The notes: generated by a model not told the origin, from the letters alone. Positions 46,085-55,192 are shown, counted from the first letter of the stretch. The stretch is DNA of 64,000 nucleotides from CBDDFS01 sp965227255 (GCA_965227255.1 CBDDFS010000006.1:186001-250000), one strand, 5' to 3'. Program-made: numbers and translations.

Positions 46085-48078
46085 TTATAAGACCTTTGCT
46101 TCAATTCGATATTCTCATACACCAGATCCTCCTTATGCAACACTGATTCAGCAGGATCACCTGTATATTCCCAAGCCGAGACAAAAGTGAAATTCGCATC
46201 ATCTCTTAATGCCTCTCCCTCTTCTGTTTGAGATTCTTCCCGGAAGTGACCTCCACAGGATTCTGTTCGCACAAGGGCATCCTTGCACATCAATTCTCCA
46301 AGTTCAATTAGATCAGCAACACGAAGAGCCTTTTCCAATTCCGGATTCAATTCATCCGCTGATCCGGGAACTCTGACATCATTATAGAATTCCTCCTTGA
46401 TTTTCTTTATTTCAGCAGATGCTTCCAATAAGCCCTTTTCGTTTCGAGCCATTCCACACTGATTCCACATCACTTTGCCAAGTCTTTTGTGGAAATGATC
46501 AACCGATTTACTTCCATTGTTGTTGATGAATTTTTCAATCATCTCTTTAACATTCTTTTCGGCCTGCTCAAATTCCGGACTATCCGTCGAAATTTCACCC
46601 GTTCGAATGTCTTCTGCGAGATAATCTCCAACAGTGTAAGGAATGACGAAATAACCATCTGCAAGTCCCTGCATCAGCGCCGATGCACCTAAACGGTTGG
46701 CACCATGATCTGAGAAATTTGCTTCACCCAAAGCATAACAACCCGGTATGGTTGTCATCAAATTGTAATCAACCCAAACTCCTCCCATTGTATAGTGAAC
46801 CGCAGGATAAATCTTCATCGGTGTTTCATATGGATTATCATCGGTGATCTTCTCATACATCTGGAACAGATTACCATACTTGGCCTTCACAACAGCTTTA
46901 CCCAGTTTAATTACCAGGTCTTTGTCATTCACATCCAACCCCTTGGTACTGGCATCGATCTTTCCATATCTTTCAATCGCAGAAGCGAAATCCAGAAAAA
47001 CTGCCTCTCCAGTCTGGTTCACACCAAATCCGGCATCACATCTTTCCTTGGCCGCTCTTGAAGCCACATCGCGAGGCACAAGATTTCCGAATGATGGGTA
47101 TCTCCTTTCCAAATAGTAATCTCTGTCTTCTTCGGCCAAATCTCTTGGTCGTTTGGTACCATTTCTTATGGCTTCAACATCCTCTTTTTTCTTTGGAACC
47201 CAAATTCGACCGTCGTTCCTTAACGACTCTGACATCAGCGTCAACTTGGACTGATAGTCACCGGAAACAGGAATACAGGTAGGGTGAATCTGGGTAAAAC
47301 AAGGATTTGCGAAATAAGCTCCCTTTTTGTGAATCTTCCAAGCTGCAGTCACATTCGATCCCATAGCATTCGTCGATAAATAGAAGACATTTCCATAACC
47401 TCCTGAGCAGATCAATACGGCATGAGCGCTATGTCTTTCAATCTCTCCGCTTACAAGATCTCTCGCGATTATGCCTCTCGCCTTTCCATCTACGATAACA
47501 AGGTCGAGCATTTCATGTCGCGCGTACATCTTTACCTTTCCCTTCCCTACTTGTCTTGACAAGGCAGAATATGCGCCTAGAAGAAGCTGTTGACCTGTCT
47601 GTCCTTTGGCGTAAAATGTTCTGGAAACCTGCACACCACCAAATGACCTGTTATCAAGCATACCACCATATTCCCTGGCAAATGGTACACCCTGTGCCAC
47701 ACACTGGTCAATTATATTGGCTGATACCTCAGCCAATCGATATACATTGGCTTCTCTTGACCTGTAGTCACCACCTTTTACCGTATCGTAAAACAAACGG
47801 TATGTGCTGTCACCATCATTCTGATAATTCTTTGCAGCATTGATTCCACCCTGCGCGGCTATAGAGTGAGCACGTCTGGCACTGTCCTGAAAACAGAATG
47901 CCTTCACATTGTAACCCAGCTCGGCAAGAGATGCAGCGGCAGAACTACCAGCCAGACCGGTACCTACGACTATTACGTCTATAAGTCTCTTGTTTGCCGG
48001 ATTAACAAGTTTGATGTTTGCTTTATGACGGGTCCATTTTTCAGCTATCGGACCTTCTGGTATTTTAGAATCTAACAT
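46081..48078 (-). CDS. sdhA: succinate dehydrogenase/fumarate reductase flavoprotein subunit
   Basis: 665 residues. Catalytic subunit that oxidises succinate to fumarate, with covalently held FAD. FAD-binding VIVVGTGLAGSSAAASLAEL near 34-53, HSIAAQGGINAAKNY with the flavin-linking His, FTQIHPTCIP and MGGVWVDYN in the substrate/FAD region, and GANRLGASALMQGL. Length and motifs match the Bacteroidota/epsilon-type enzyme that works with menaquinone and a single diheme cytochrome b subunit. 3 bp downstream of sdhC. Confidence 0.96.
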   Translation of the reverse strand: MLDSKIPEGPIAEKWTRHKANIKLVNPANKRLIDVIVVGTGLAGSSAAASLAELGYNVKAFCFQDSARRAHSIAAQGGINAAKNYQNDGDSTYRLFYDTVKGGDYRSREANVYRLAEVSANIIDQCVAQGVPFAREYGGMLDNRSFGGVQVSRTFYAKGQTGQQLLLGAYSALSRQVGKGKVKMYARHEMLDLVIVDGKARGIIARDLVSGEIERHSAHAVLICSGGYGNVFYLSTNAMGSNVTAAWKIHKKGAYFANPCFTQIHPTCIPVSGDYQSKLTLMSESLRNDGRIWVPKKKEDVEAIRNGTKRPRDLAEEDRDYYLERRYPSFGNLVPRDVASRAAKERCDAGFGVNQTGEAVFLDFASAIERYGKIDASTKGLDVNDKDLVIKLGKAVVKAKYGNLFQMYEKITDDNPYETPMKIYPAVHYTMGGVWVDYNLMTTIPGCYALGEANFSDHGANRLGASALMQGLADGYFVIPYTVGDYLAEDIRTGEISTDSPEFEQAEKNVKEMIEKFINNNGSKSVDHFHKRLGKVMWNQCGMARNEKGLLEASAEIKKIKEEFYNDVRVPGSADELNPELEKALRVADLIELGELMCKDALVRTESCGGHFREESQTEEGEALRDDANFTFVSAWEYTGDPAESVLHKEDLVYENIELKQRSYK

Positions 48079-48081
48079 ATC

Positions 48082-48717
48082 TTATCCTTGAAAAATGAAG
48101 TGATACAATGCGATCAACGAGAATCCTGCCGCAACAACAACAGAATAAGCTGATCCTAATTTCTTGATCCACGGAGTATATTTTCTGTGATTGGCTCCAA
48201 GACTTTGAAAGGCCGACTGAAAACCGTGATTTAAATGAATTCCAAGCAGGACGAATGAAACGACATATATTACAGTATAAATCCAGTCGTGAAAATGAGT
48301 AGTTACCAATTCGTAATCCGTCATTGTCATCTCAGTGAATTTCATCTTGTACCAATAATCCCACAAGTGAATTAAAAGGAATACGAAAATCAACATACCC
48401 GTTCTGATCATGGATCTGGAGGCAAGAGAAGAGTTTTCTCCCGGACGATTATTCGCATATTTTACCGGCCTCGCAGTATCATTTTGTCTTGTCAGGATGA
48501 TGCCCGTGGCTATATGCATAATAAATCCTAGGGCCAGAACATACTGCATGGCTTGAATAAAAGGATTCGTAGCCATGAAGTGAGAAGCCTCATTAAACAG
48601 ATCAGGATTACTGGAAAGAGTTAAAAGATTAATGGCCAGATGGAGCACCAAAAAAGTGATCAGGAAAAGTCCGGTGATAGACATCCAGAACTTCCTCGTA
48701 ACTGATGAAAAGCTCAT
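48082..48717 (-). CDS. sdhC: succinate dehydrogenase cytochrome b subunit
   Basis: 211 residues from the ATG at 48717 (MSFSSVTRKFWMSITGLFL); an in-frame ATG at 48810 would lie upstream of the predicted promoter and is rejected. Five hydrophobic helices can be drawn, with candidate heme-ligand histidines in LVLHLAINLL, LGFIMHIATGI, LIHLWDYWY and GIHLNHGFQSAF. It anchors SdhAB in the inner membrane and reduces the quinone. First gene of sdhC-sdhA-(four-helix gene)-sdhB. Confidence 0.93.
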   Translation of the reverse strand: MSFSSVTRKFWMSITGLFLITFLVLHLAINLLTLSSNPDLFNEASHFMATNPFIQAMQYVLALGFIMHIATGIILTRQNDTARPVKYANNRPGENSSLASRSMIRTGMLIFVFLLIHLWDYWYKMKFTEMTMTDYELVTTHFHDWIYTVIYVVSFVLLGIHLNHGFQSAFQSLGANHRKYTPWIKKLGSAYSVVVAAGFSLIALYHFIFQG

Positions 48718-48754
48718 GTAAATAAAGAATTTCGATTCATTGTGAGTAGCGCAA

Positions 48755-48786
48755 CAAATGTAAACGCTGGAACGCTTTATTACAAC
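48755..48786 (-). promoter_or_regulatory. promoter of the sdh operon
   Basis: On the minus strand: GTTG (48786-48783), a 20-bp spacer, TACATTTG (48762-48755), a perfect Bacteroidota -7 box. Predicted start near 48748, giving a leader of about 30 nt to sdhC. Confidence 0.6.
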
Positions 48787-48830
48787 ATATATAGAGTAAA
48801 ATATGTTCAAACATGAAAAAGATCATGTCT

Positions 48831-48862
48831 TTTCAGGATTTACATGAATAAACCTACATTTG
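48831..48862 (+). promoter_or_regulatory. promoter of the aminopeptidase gene
   Basis: TTTC (48831-48834, one mismatch to TTTG), a 20-bp spacer, TACATTTG at 48855-48862. The -7 box is the same as in the divergent sdh promoter. Predicted start near 48869, about 9 nt before the ATG at 48878. Confidence 0.55.
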
Positions 48863-48877
48863 AGCAAATTTCCAGCT

Positions 48878-50167
48878 ATGAAATACGATCTCATCGACAA
48901 CAAGCTTTTCGTTAAAAACAGAAAGAACTTTGTTCAGAGAATGGACTCTTCCTCGGCAGCCATTTTCAACTCTAACGACATAATGCCCACCAATGCCGAT
49001 GGCACCATGCCATTCAGGCAAAACAGCGACCTATTTCATTTAAGTGGCATCGATCAGGAAGAAAGTATTCTGGTCATTTGTCCGGAACATCCTACCGAAA
49101 GCTTAAGAGAAATTCTATTCCTCAAAGAAACAAGCGAAGAGATAGCCATCTGGGAGGGAGCGAAACTGACAAAGGACCAAGCGACCGAAGTTTCAGGTAT
49201 CAAAAGTGTTTTCTGGCTTGATCAATTTGAAGTGGTTTTGAAGCAAGTTCTTTCAGAGTGTGATTCCATATACCTGAATACAAATGAGCATTTGAGAGCC
49301 AAGGTCGTTGTTGAGACCAGAGATGCCCGATTTGTGAATTGGGTTAAGGAAAACTATCCTGCTCACTCTACCAAAAAAAGTGCTCCTATAATGCACGATA
49401 TCAGGGCCATTAAAGACGATATTGAAATTGCCTTATTGCAACATGCCTGCAACATAACTGAAAAAGGTTTCAGACGCTTGCTTTCATTTGTGAAGCCAGG
49501 AGTAATGGAATACGAGATTCAAGCCGAATTAAGCCATGAATTTCTGAGCAACAGATCACGGGGCTTTGCCTACGAACCTATCATCGCATCAGGATTCAGC
49601 AGCTGTGTTCTGCATTACGTAGATAATAATCAGGAATGCAAAGACGGAGATATACTATTGCTCGATATTGGTGCAGAATATGCGAATTATGCTTCCGATC
49701 TAACAAGGTGTATTCCTGTGAATGGTCGATTTACTGATCGACAAAAAGAAATATACAACGCTGTATTGAGGGTTCAGAAAGAATCAATCAAACTATTGAG
49801 ACCAGGAACTATGCTGGCCGACTATCATGTTGAAGTTGGAAAACTTATGGAAAGTGAATTGCTCGGCCTTGGTTTGATCGATCAAACGGATATTAAAAAT
49901 CAGGATCCGGCCTGGCCCGCTTACAAAAAGTACTTCATGCACGGCACTTCGCATTATCTTGGATTGGATGTTCATGATGTTGGAAGTTGGACGAAACCAA
50001 TCAAAGAAGGAATGGTATTTACTTGTGAGCCAGGCATTTATATCAGAGAGGAGTCACTTGGTATTAGAATTGAAAACGATGTGGTTGTAACCAATGGTGA
50101 ACCCCACGACCTCATGAAAAATATTCCACGTGAGATCGAAGAGATCGAGGACTTAATGAATTCCTGA
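48878..50167 (+). CDS. aminopeptidase P family Xaa-Pro aminopeptidase
   Basis: 429 residues; removes N-terminal residues before proline. The start is the ATG at 48878 (MKYDLIDNKLF); an upstream in-frame TTG lies in the promoter. N-terminal creatinase-like domain, then a pita-bread metallopeptidase domain. The metal ligands are visible: the two Asp in LLLDIGAEYANYASDLTR, His in HGTSHYLGLDVHD, Glu in CEPGIYI and Glu in IRIENDVVV. Cytoplasmic. The next gene starts 1 bp after its stop. Confidence 0.94.
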   Translation: MKYDLIDNKLFVKNRKNFVQRMDSSSAAIFNSNDIMPTNADGTMPFRQNSDLFHLSGIDQEESILVICPEHPTESLREILFLKETSEEIAIWEGAKLTKDQATEVSGIKSVFWLDQFEVVLKQVLSECDSIYLNTNEHLRAKVVVETRDARFVNWVKENYPAHSTKKSAPIMHDIRAIKDDIEIALLQHACNITEKGFRRLLSFVKPGVMEYEIQAELSHEFLSNRSRGFAYEPIIASGFSSCVLHYVDNNQECKDGDILLLDIGAEYANYASDLTRCIPVNGRFTDRQKEIYNAVLRVQKESIKLLRPGTMLADYHVEVGKLMESELLGLGLIDQTDIKNQDPAWPAYKKYFMHGTSHYLGLDVHDVGSWTKPIKEGMVFTCEPGIYIREESLGIRIENDVVVTNGEPHDLMKNIPREIEEIEDLMNS

Positions 50168-50168
50168 T

Positions 50169-50951
50169 TTGCCAGCCATCGACTTCAGGGAAGGTCAGAT
50201 CCATTACGACGTTTCCGGAAAAGGAAGTGCCGTGGTATTTCTGCATGGCTTCCTTGAAGACAAGAACATCTGGAAAAAATATACGAAATCTCTTTCGGGT
50301 CAGAATCGGATAATCTGCATTGATCTGCCCGGACACGGCCTATCATCAAATTTCGGTTATTGCCATAGTATGGAATTGATGGCAGATGCCGTTATGCACG
50401 TTCTCAAAGAATTAAAGGTGCGGCGATTTTATCTTATAGGTCATTCAATGGGTGGATATGTTTCCATGGCCATTGCAGAATCTTCTCCCGATAATATAAA
50501 GGGTCTTTGTATGTTTCACAGCACGGCTGACGCTGATTCTGCTCAGAAAAAAATTGATCGCGACCGAGTAATTAAAGTTGTCCAAAAAAATAAAAGCCTC
50601 TTTATTAAAGAAGCGATTCCCAATTTATTCAATACTTCAGTTAAGCCTTATAAACGAGGTATAGCTTCCATTTCAAAAATGGCAATGAATATGTCGGTGC
50701 AGGCCATTATTGCCGCACTCGAAGGTATGAAGATACGGTCGAACAGGGAGATTGTTGTAAAGTTTGCCCCCTACCCTGTCCTTTATGTAATAGGACAAAT
50801 GGACAATATTCTTCCTTATGAAAAACTGATCGAAGAAAGTAAGCTGTCAGACAATTCTGAATACTTGCTTTTACCACGTGTTAACCACATGGGCTTTATA
50901 GAAGACAGTGAAGTTTGTTTGAAGAAAATTAAGGCCTTCGTCAGGTCCTGA
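50169..50951 (+). CDS. alpha/beta hydrolase
   Basis: 260 residues from a TTG at 50169, directly after the aminopeptidase stop; no ATG upstream is in frame, and the first conserved strand (IDFREGQIHYDVSGKGSAVVFLHGF) begins at once, so the rare start is accepted. The nucleophile elbow is GHSMGG (Ser93), the oxyanion region HGFLEDKNIW, and the catalytic His is probably in RVNHMGFIEDSE. Substrate unknown (ester, lactone or similar). Probably co-transcribed with the aminopeptidase. Confidence 0.85.
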   Translation: MPAIDFREGQIHYDVSGKGSAVVFLHGFLEDKNIWKKYTKSLSGQNRIICIDLPGHGLSSNFGYCHSMELMADAVMHVLKELKVRRFYLIGHSMGGYVSMAIAESSPDNIKGLCMFHSTADADSAQKKIDRDRVIKVVQKNKSLFIKEAIPNLFNTSVKPYKRGIASISKMAMNMSVQAIIAALEGMKIRSNREIVVKFAPYPVLYVIGQMDNILPYEKLIEESKLSDNSEYLLLPRVNHMGFIEDSEVCLKKIKAFVRS

Positions 50952-50953
50952 AT

Positions 50954-51202
50954 TCAGATACGGAAAGAGTTCTTATAGACTTGCTCTCCATCCAGAATGA
51001 AAATGTTATATCCTCCTGTTGGATATCCATCGAGATCAACTTTGGTATCATCTCCCTGGAATTTACCCGTAATTAGAATTCGACCTTCCATGCTGCAAAT
51101 ATCATAGATGGCATTTTCATTTTCGGGTTTATGCTTGATCAGCACTTCTCTTTCAACTATTTCCACAAGGGGTTCTGCTACCACGGTCTCTCTTTCAATC
51201 AT
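50954..51202 (-). CDS. 82-residue protein resembling a free T9SS sorting domain
   Basis: No signal peptide. Residues about 1-29 are acidic and basic in mix (MIERETVVAEPLVEIVEREV). Residues about 30-82 follow the pattern of type A T9SS C-terminal domains: AIYDICSMEGRILITGKF, then KVDLDGYPTGGYNIFILDG, then KNSFRI at the end. The frame cannot be extended upstream (TAA at 51206-51208), so it is not the visible end of a larger gene. It could be a decoy/regulator, a remnant of a lost secreted protein, or an unrelated beta protein. Its stop is 2 bp from the convergent hydrolase gene. Confidence 0.5.
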   Translation of the reverse strand: MIERETVVAEPLVEIVEREVLIKHKPENENAIYDICSMEGRILITGKFQGDDTKVDLDGYPTGGYNIFILDGEQVYKNSFRI

Positions 51203-51239
51203 ATCTTAATGAATTGATTAAAATTAGGTAAAAGACAGT

Positions 51240-51260
51240 GGCTTTCATTAGCTGAAAGCC
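51240..51260 (-). terminator. weak hairpin downstream of the DUF2723 gene
   Basis: GGCTTTCA-TTAGC-TGAAAGCC, a perfect 8-bp stem in the gap between the DUF2723 gene stop (51331) and the 82-residue gene. No good T run follows on the minus strand, so it could be an attenuator or an operator rather than a terminator. Confidence 0.35.
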
Positions 51261-51330
51261 CTGATTTTGCTAACATTTCGACAAAGAGGGTATATGCCTC
51301 TACGAAACTTATTTTACCGAAGACGAAGAA

Positions 51331-54300
51331 TTACCTGTTCTGGGGCTGTCCTTGGTTTTGGAAGAACATTCCGAATCTTTCATTCAGATCCTGACCCAGT
51401 TCTTCTTGAGGATACTGCTGATTAGTTAAGAACCAAAGTCTCTGAAGAATAGCCATCGTCTGTTGCTGTTCATTTCGAACCTTGCTAACATCTGCGGCAT
51501 CCAGTGATTCAAAATATCGCAGATTACTCTCATATATATCGGCAAGTTTTGCGATGATCTCATTGGCTTTTTCGTTCTCACCGATCATGTAGTAATTCTC
51601 GGCCAGATACATCGTAAACATATCATAAGGTACATTCTCTTCAGGAATAACTTCAAGACATTTATCAAGTACTTCCTTAGCTCGGGCATTATCACCTGTC
51701 AAAGCAAGAGTCTCAGCCAGTCTTGAGAAAACCAGTCGAAGCGAGATAGTCATTCTTCGATTGTTCTCATCCATATAGACCAAACTTTCATCCAATCCAC
51801 CCCAAACGAACTTATTCATGACGTTGTCATAAAGAATATCGGCATCCACTCTACCCGGTTGACCTTGTCCGGCATTGGTTTTTATAGGAACCAATCTGTA
51901 AGCCATTCCTTCAACCTGGAAATAATTCTGCAGACCTAGATAACTTTCTGAAGGAGCAGTGCTCGCAAAGTATATTGGTCTTTCCCATTTGTTGCTGGCA
52001 AGAATGTCAAGAATCATCAAGTCATTCTTAAGAATATAATTCTTCTTGATTTTCCAACGGATAGCATCAACAATCTGGTTGGAGTCCTTTTCCTTAACAA
52101 CACCTTTCGCGATAACATCTTCCTTATTTACTCTCAAGGTCAGATTCTTAGTCGGAATAAAGTCAATGAATTTTCCATTTGTAACCTGAATCTTTGACTT
52201 GGGATTATCACTTACAACCCAGTCAACGACTTGATTTACTGTGGCCTCATTAAATCTCTCAACAATCGGCAAGTAATCATTGGTACCTTGTCTGTATTTA
52301 TCATCAGAAATACTGCTAGGAATTGGATCTGACAGATAAGCTTTTCTTTTCATCTGTTCGATATACCAATCTGTATTCGCCAAACTCAGGTTCACCACCC
52401 TCACATCTGTTCTATATTCTTCAACTTCCTGAACATACCAGAGAGGGAATGTATCGTTATCTCCATTCGTGAATAGGATAGCATTTTCCTTACATGAATT
52501 CAGATAGTTTTTCGCATAATCTCTACCTGTATATCTCCTGGCCCTGCTATGATCATCCCAACCTTCAGCAGCCATTAGAGTCGGAACCAAAAGGAAGCAA
52601 GCCAATACGGATCCTGGAGCAGCGATGTTGGCCGGTACCTTTTCCCGAATCAGATCGTAGATTCCGTAAACACCTATGCCGATCCAGATACAGAAGGCAT
52701 AGAATGATCCTACCACGGCATAGTCCCTTTCCCTTGGTTCCAAAGGATAGTTATTCAAGAAGACCAGAATAGCTATTCCTGTGAAGAAGAAGAGCAGAGT
52801 TACGATGACGGCATTGTTGCGGTCCTTTGTATATTGGAACCAGGCTCCAAATAAACCAAGCAAGAGAGGCAACATATAGAACTTGTTCCGCGCCGGATTT
52901 TCTTTCATTGAAATTGGCAGTTTGCTCTGATTTCCGAGTCTCCAGGCATCCAAAAATGGAATGCCGCTGATCCAGTTTCCATTCATGATTCCACCATGAC
53001 CCTGAATATCATTTTGTCGACCGGCAAAATTCCACATGAAATATCGGCCCCACATGTGACCTAACTGATATCTGAAAAAGAACACCAGGTTCTCCGTAAA
53101 GAAACGAGGCTTATAAATGGTCTTTTTATTGCCCTGTGCATCGCGATAAGACATCGGAGTGCCTTTGAAATCGGTCCACTTTTTATAATACTTGATGTGT
53201 TTCTTCTGCGGACTCCACATTCTAGGGAAGAATCCTGTGAATCGACTATCGTAATTAGGGACAGCATTTTTCTTATCATCAACTACGATATATTTTCCGG
53301 TTTTCTTGTCAGGATAATAAACAGGACTACCATCTTTATAAGGCTCCTGTACATCAAGAGGAGTGTTGAAGAATTGTCCCATCAGGAATGGCTTCTCTCC
53401 ATATTGCTCCCGATTCAGGTAAGATAGCAGAGCGAATACATTCTCCGGATTGTTCTCATCCATCGGAGTGTTAGCAGCAGATCGAATGGCAATAACCGTA
53501 TAAGAAGAATAACCGATCAGCATCACGGCGAAAGCAAGAATACCTGTATTCAACGCAACTTTGTTATTCTGATAGCTCCAGATCAATCCGTAGGTGATCA
53601 AACCGGCAATCAATAAAATATAGATCCATGTTCCCGTGTTGAAAGGCATTCCCATTCCATTCACAAAAAGCAATTCGAAATAAGTTGCCGTCTTCACAAC
53701 ACCCGGAATAATAGCATATTGAACCGCGCCAAGAAGAAGAACAGCCACGCCTGTTGCTTTTAGCAGACCCCTTGAAGTGACTTCATATCTCTTGAAATAA
53801 TAAATGAATGTAATTGCCGGAATAGTAAGCAAAGAAAGAAGGTGGACGCCAACGGATAGTCCAATAAAATAAGCGATTAGAATAATCCATTTCTTACTGT
53901 GGCTTTCATCCGCAACACTTTCCCATTTCAACATAGCATAGAAAGCAATCGCAGTGAAGAGTGATGACATTGAGTAAACTTCACCTTCAACAGCAGAGAA
54001 CCAAGCCGTATCAGAGAAGGTATAAGCCATACCACCTACAACACCGGAACCCAGAATGGCAATCATTTTTTGAGTGGTCATTTCACCATCTCGAAGGGCA
54101 ATTTTTTTAACGAACAGAGTAATCGTCCAGAATAAGAAAAGAACGGCCAAGGCAGAGCAAAGTGCTGATAGTGCATTGATCATTAGGGCTGCATTTTCGG
54201 GTCCATCGAAAATACCGAGCATCTCAGGAATCATGGCAATCACCCTTGCAATAAGCATGAACAATGGAGCTCCCGGAGGGTGTCCTACTTCAAGTTTGTA

Positions 54301-54426
54301 AGCTGTGGCTATGAATTCACCACAATCCCAGAAAGAAGTTGTCGGCTCCATGGTTGAGAAGTAAACAATACAAGCCATGGCAAAGGTTGCCCATCCGAAA
54401 ATGTTGTTCAAGCGATTAAAAGACAT
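51331..54426 (-). CDS. DUF2723 (GT117 family) membrane protein
   Basis: 1031 residues. The N-terminal half has about a dozen membrane helices in a GT-C-like arrangement, with the DUF2723 hallmark FSTMEPTTSFWDCGEFIATAYKLEVGHPPGAPLF near residues 24-57 (WDCGEF and HPPGAP are the key parts). A large soluble domain follows (for example NGDNDTFPLWYVQEVEEYRTDVRVVN), and the C-terminal ~130 residues are TPR-like. The family is thought to be a protein or lipid glycosyltransferase related to O-mannosylation in Bacteroidota; the substrate here is unknown. Confidence 0.9.
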   Translation of the reverse strand: MSFNRLNNIFGWATFAMACIVYFSTMEPTTSFWDCGEFIATAYKLEVGHPPGAPLFMLIARVIAMIPEMLGIFDGPENAALMINALSALCSALAVLFLFWTITLFVKKIALRDGEMTTQKMIAILGSGVVGGMAYTFSDTAWFSAVEGEVYSMSSLFTAIAFYAMLKWESVADESHSKKWIILIAYFIGLSVGVHLLSLLTIPAITFIYYFKRYEVTSRGLLKATGVAVLLLGAVQYAIIPGVVKTATYFELLFVNGMGMPFNTGTWIYILLIAGLITYGLIWSYQNNKVALNTGILAFAVMLIGYSSYTVIAIRSAANTPMDENNPENVFALLSYLNREQYGEKPFLMGQFFNTPLDVQEPYKDGSPVYYPDKKTGKYIVVDDKKNAVPNYDSRFTGFFPRMWSPQKKHIKYYKKWTDFKGTPMSYRDAQGNKKTIYKPRFFTENLVFFFRYQLGHMWGRYFMWNFAGRQNDIQGHGGIMNGNWISGIPFLDAWRLGNQSKLPISMKENPARNKFYMLPLLLGLFGAWFQYTKDRNNAVIVTLLFFFTGIAILVFLNNYPLEPRERDYAVVGSFYAFCIWIGIGVYGIYDLIREKVPANIAAPGSVLACFLLVPTLMAAEGWDDHSRARRYTGRDYAKNYLNSCKENAILFTNGDNDTFPLWYVQEVEEYRTDVRVVNLSLANTDWYIEQMKRKAYLSDPIPSSISDDKYRQGTNDYLPIVERFNEATVNQVVDWVVSDNPKSKIQVTNGKFIDFIPTKNLTLRVNKEDVIAKGVVKEKDSNQIVDAIRWKIKKNYILKNDLMILDILASNKWERPIYFASTAPSESYLGLQNYFQVEGMAYRLVPIKTNAGQGQPGRVDADILYDNVMNKFVWGGLDESLVYMDENNRRMTISLRLVFSRLAETLALTGDNARAKEVLDKCLEVIPEENVPYDMFTMYLAENYYMIGENEKANEIIAKLADIYESNLRYFESLDAADVSKVRNEQQQTMAILQRLWFLTNQQYPQEELGQDLNERFGMFFQNQGQPQNR

Positions 54427-54542
54427 GTTGGTTTCTTTTTATTCTGAAAGCGCGTAAAAATAGGGAGAATTTTGGAGGTGAAGCGGATTACAGCGGGTTA
54501 TTTAACAGAAATTGTGATTACCCAGAAATCTATGTCGATAAT

Positions 54543-55048
54543 GGTTATTTGGTGATAAGGTGATTCGGTTATATCCAGTTTTAAAGTCAATATCAGCTCT
54601 ACATTTTCTTTTTAGATATCAAGAGATTTAAGTAATTATGAAAGATGCATGAGTATTATTTTGAACGTATGAATGTTTGGCAGAACGCAAGGGAACTTAC
54701 CATAATCATCTATTCGATTACAAAATCATTTCCCGATGACGAGAATTATCATCTTACCGGTCAAATGAGAAGATCAGCAAGTTCAGTAAAAAGTATAATC
54801 GCAGAAGGTCAGGGTAGGAAATCTACAAAAGACCAAATTCATTTCACAAATATGGCTTATTCAAGTTTGATTGAATTACTTAATCATCTGATAACGGCGA
54901 TGGATTTAAATCTGATTGAGCAGAAGCTTTATAAAGATGTCAGGGAAAGAATTGAATTGATAAGTAATCAATTGAATAAATTAAAATCTGCTCAAGAATT
55001 AAGGTTGTCATCTCCCCAAAAAACCAAATAACCGATCACCAAATAACC
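54543..55048. repeat. candidate cassette bounded by perfect 14-bp inverted repeats
   Basis: GGTTATTTGGTGAT at 54543-54556 and its exact inverse ATCACCAAATAACC at 55035-55048 bound a 506-bp unit with one gene, the four-helix-bundle protein. The left end continues as four 8-bp units (GGTTATTT, GGTGATAA, GGTGATTC, GGTTATAT). No transposase is inside and no target-site duplication could be recognised by eye. Confidence 0.6.
54645..55031 (+). CDS. four-helix-bundle (S23/IVP-type) protein
   Basis: 128 residues: MHEYYFERMNVWQNARELTIIIYSIT, then LTGQMRRSASSVKSIIAEGQGRKSTKDQIHFTNMAYSSLIELLNHLITAMDLNLI. The family signature (VWQxAxEL, QMRRSAxSV, NIAEG-like IIAEG) is clear. It differs strongly from the copy at 45558, so the two are not a recent duplication. 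Lies between the DUF2723 gene (divergent) and tRNA-Gln, in intergenic DNA, flanked by inverted repeats. Confidence 0.88.
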   Translation: MHEYYFERMNVWQNARELTIIIYSITKSFPDDENYHLTGQMRRSASSVKSIIAEGQGRKSTKDQIHFTNMAYSSLIELLNHLITAMDLNLIEQKLYKDVRERIELISNQLNKLKSAQELRLSSPQKTK

Positions 55049-55056
55049 AAAATCTA

Positions 55057-55087
55057 TTGTCTAATAAGAAACAATCCATTACTTTTG
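55057..55087 (+). promoter_or_regulatory. promoter of tRNA-Gln
   Basis: TTG at 55057-55059, a 20-bp spacer, TACTTTTG at 55080-55087, a full match to TAnnTTTG. Predicted start near 55094, about 23 nt before the mature tRNA. Confidence 0.6.
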
Positions 55088-55116
55088 CCACCTCGTCGCG
55101 AAAGCGTGAGTCTTAA

Positions 55117-55189
55117 TGCCCGATGGTGTAACTGGCAACACGTCTGGTTTTGGTCCAGAAGAGTCTAGGTTCGAGCCCTAGTCGGGCAA
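55117..55189 (+). tRNA. tRNA-Gln (anticodon TTG)
   Basis: All stems close: acceptor TGCCCGA / TCGGGCA, D-arm with AACTGGCAAC loop, anticodon stem TCTGG / CCAGA around TTTTGGT giving TTG, and T-arm CTAGG-TTCGAGC-CCTAG. Discriminator A at 55189. The 3' CCA is not encoded. Confidence 0.95.
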
Positions 55190-55192
55190 CGT

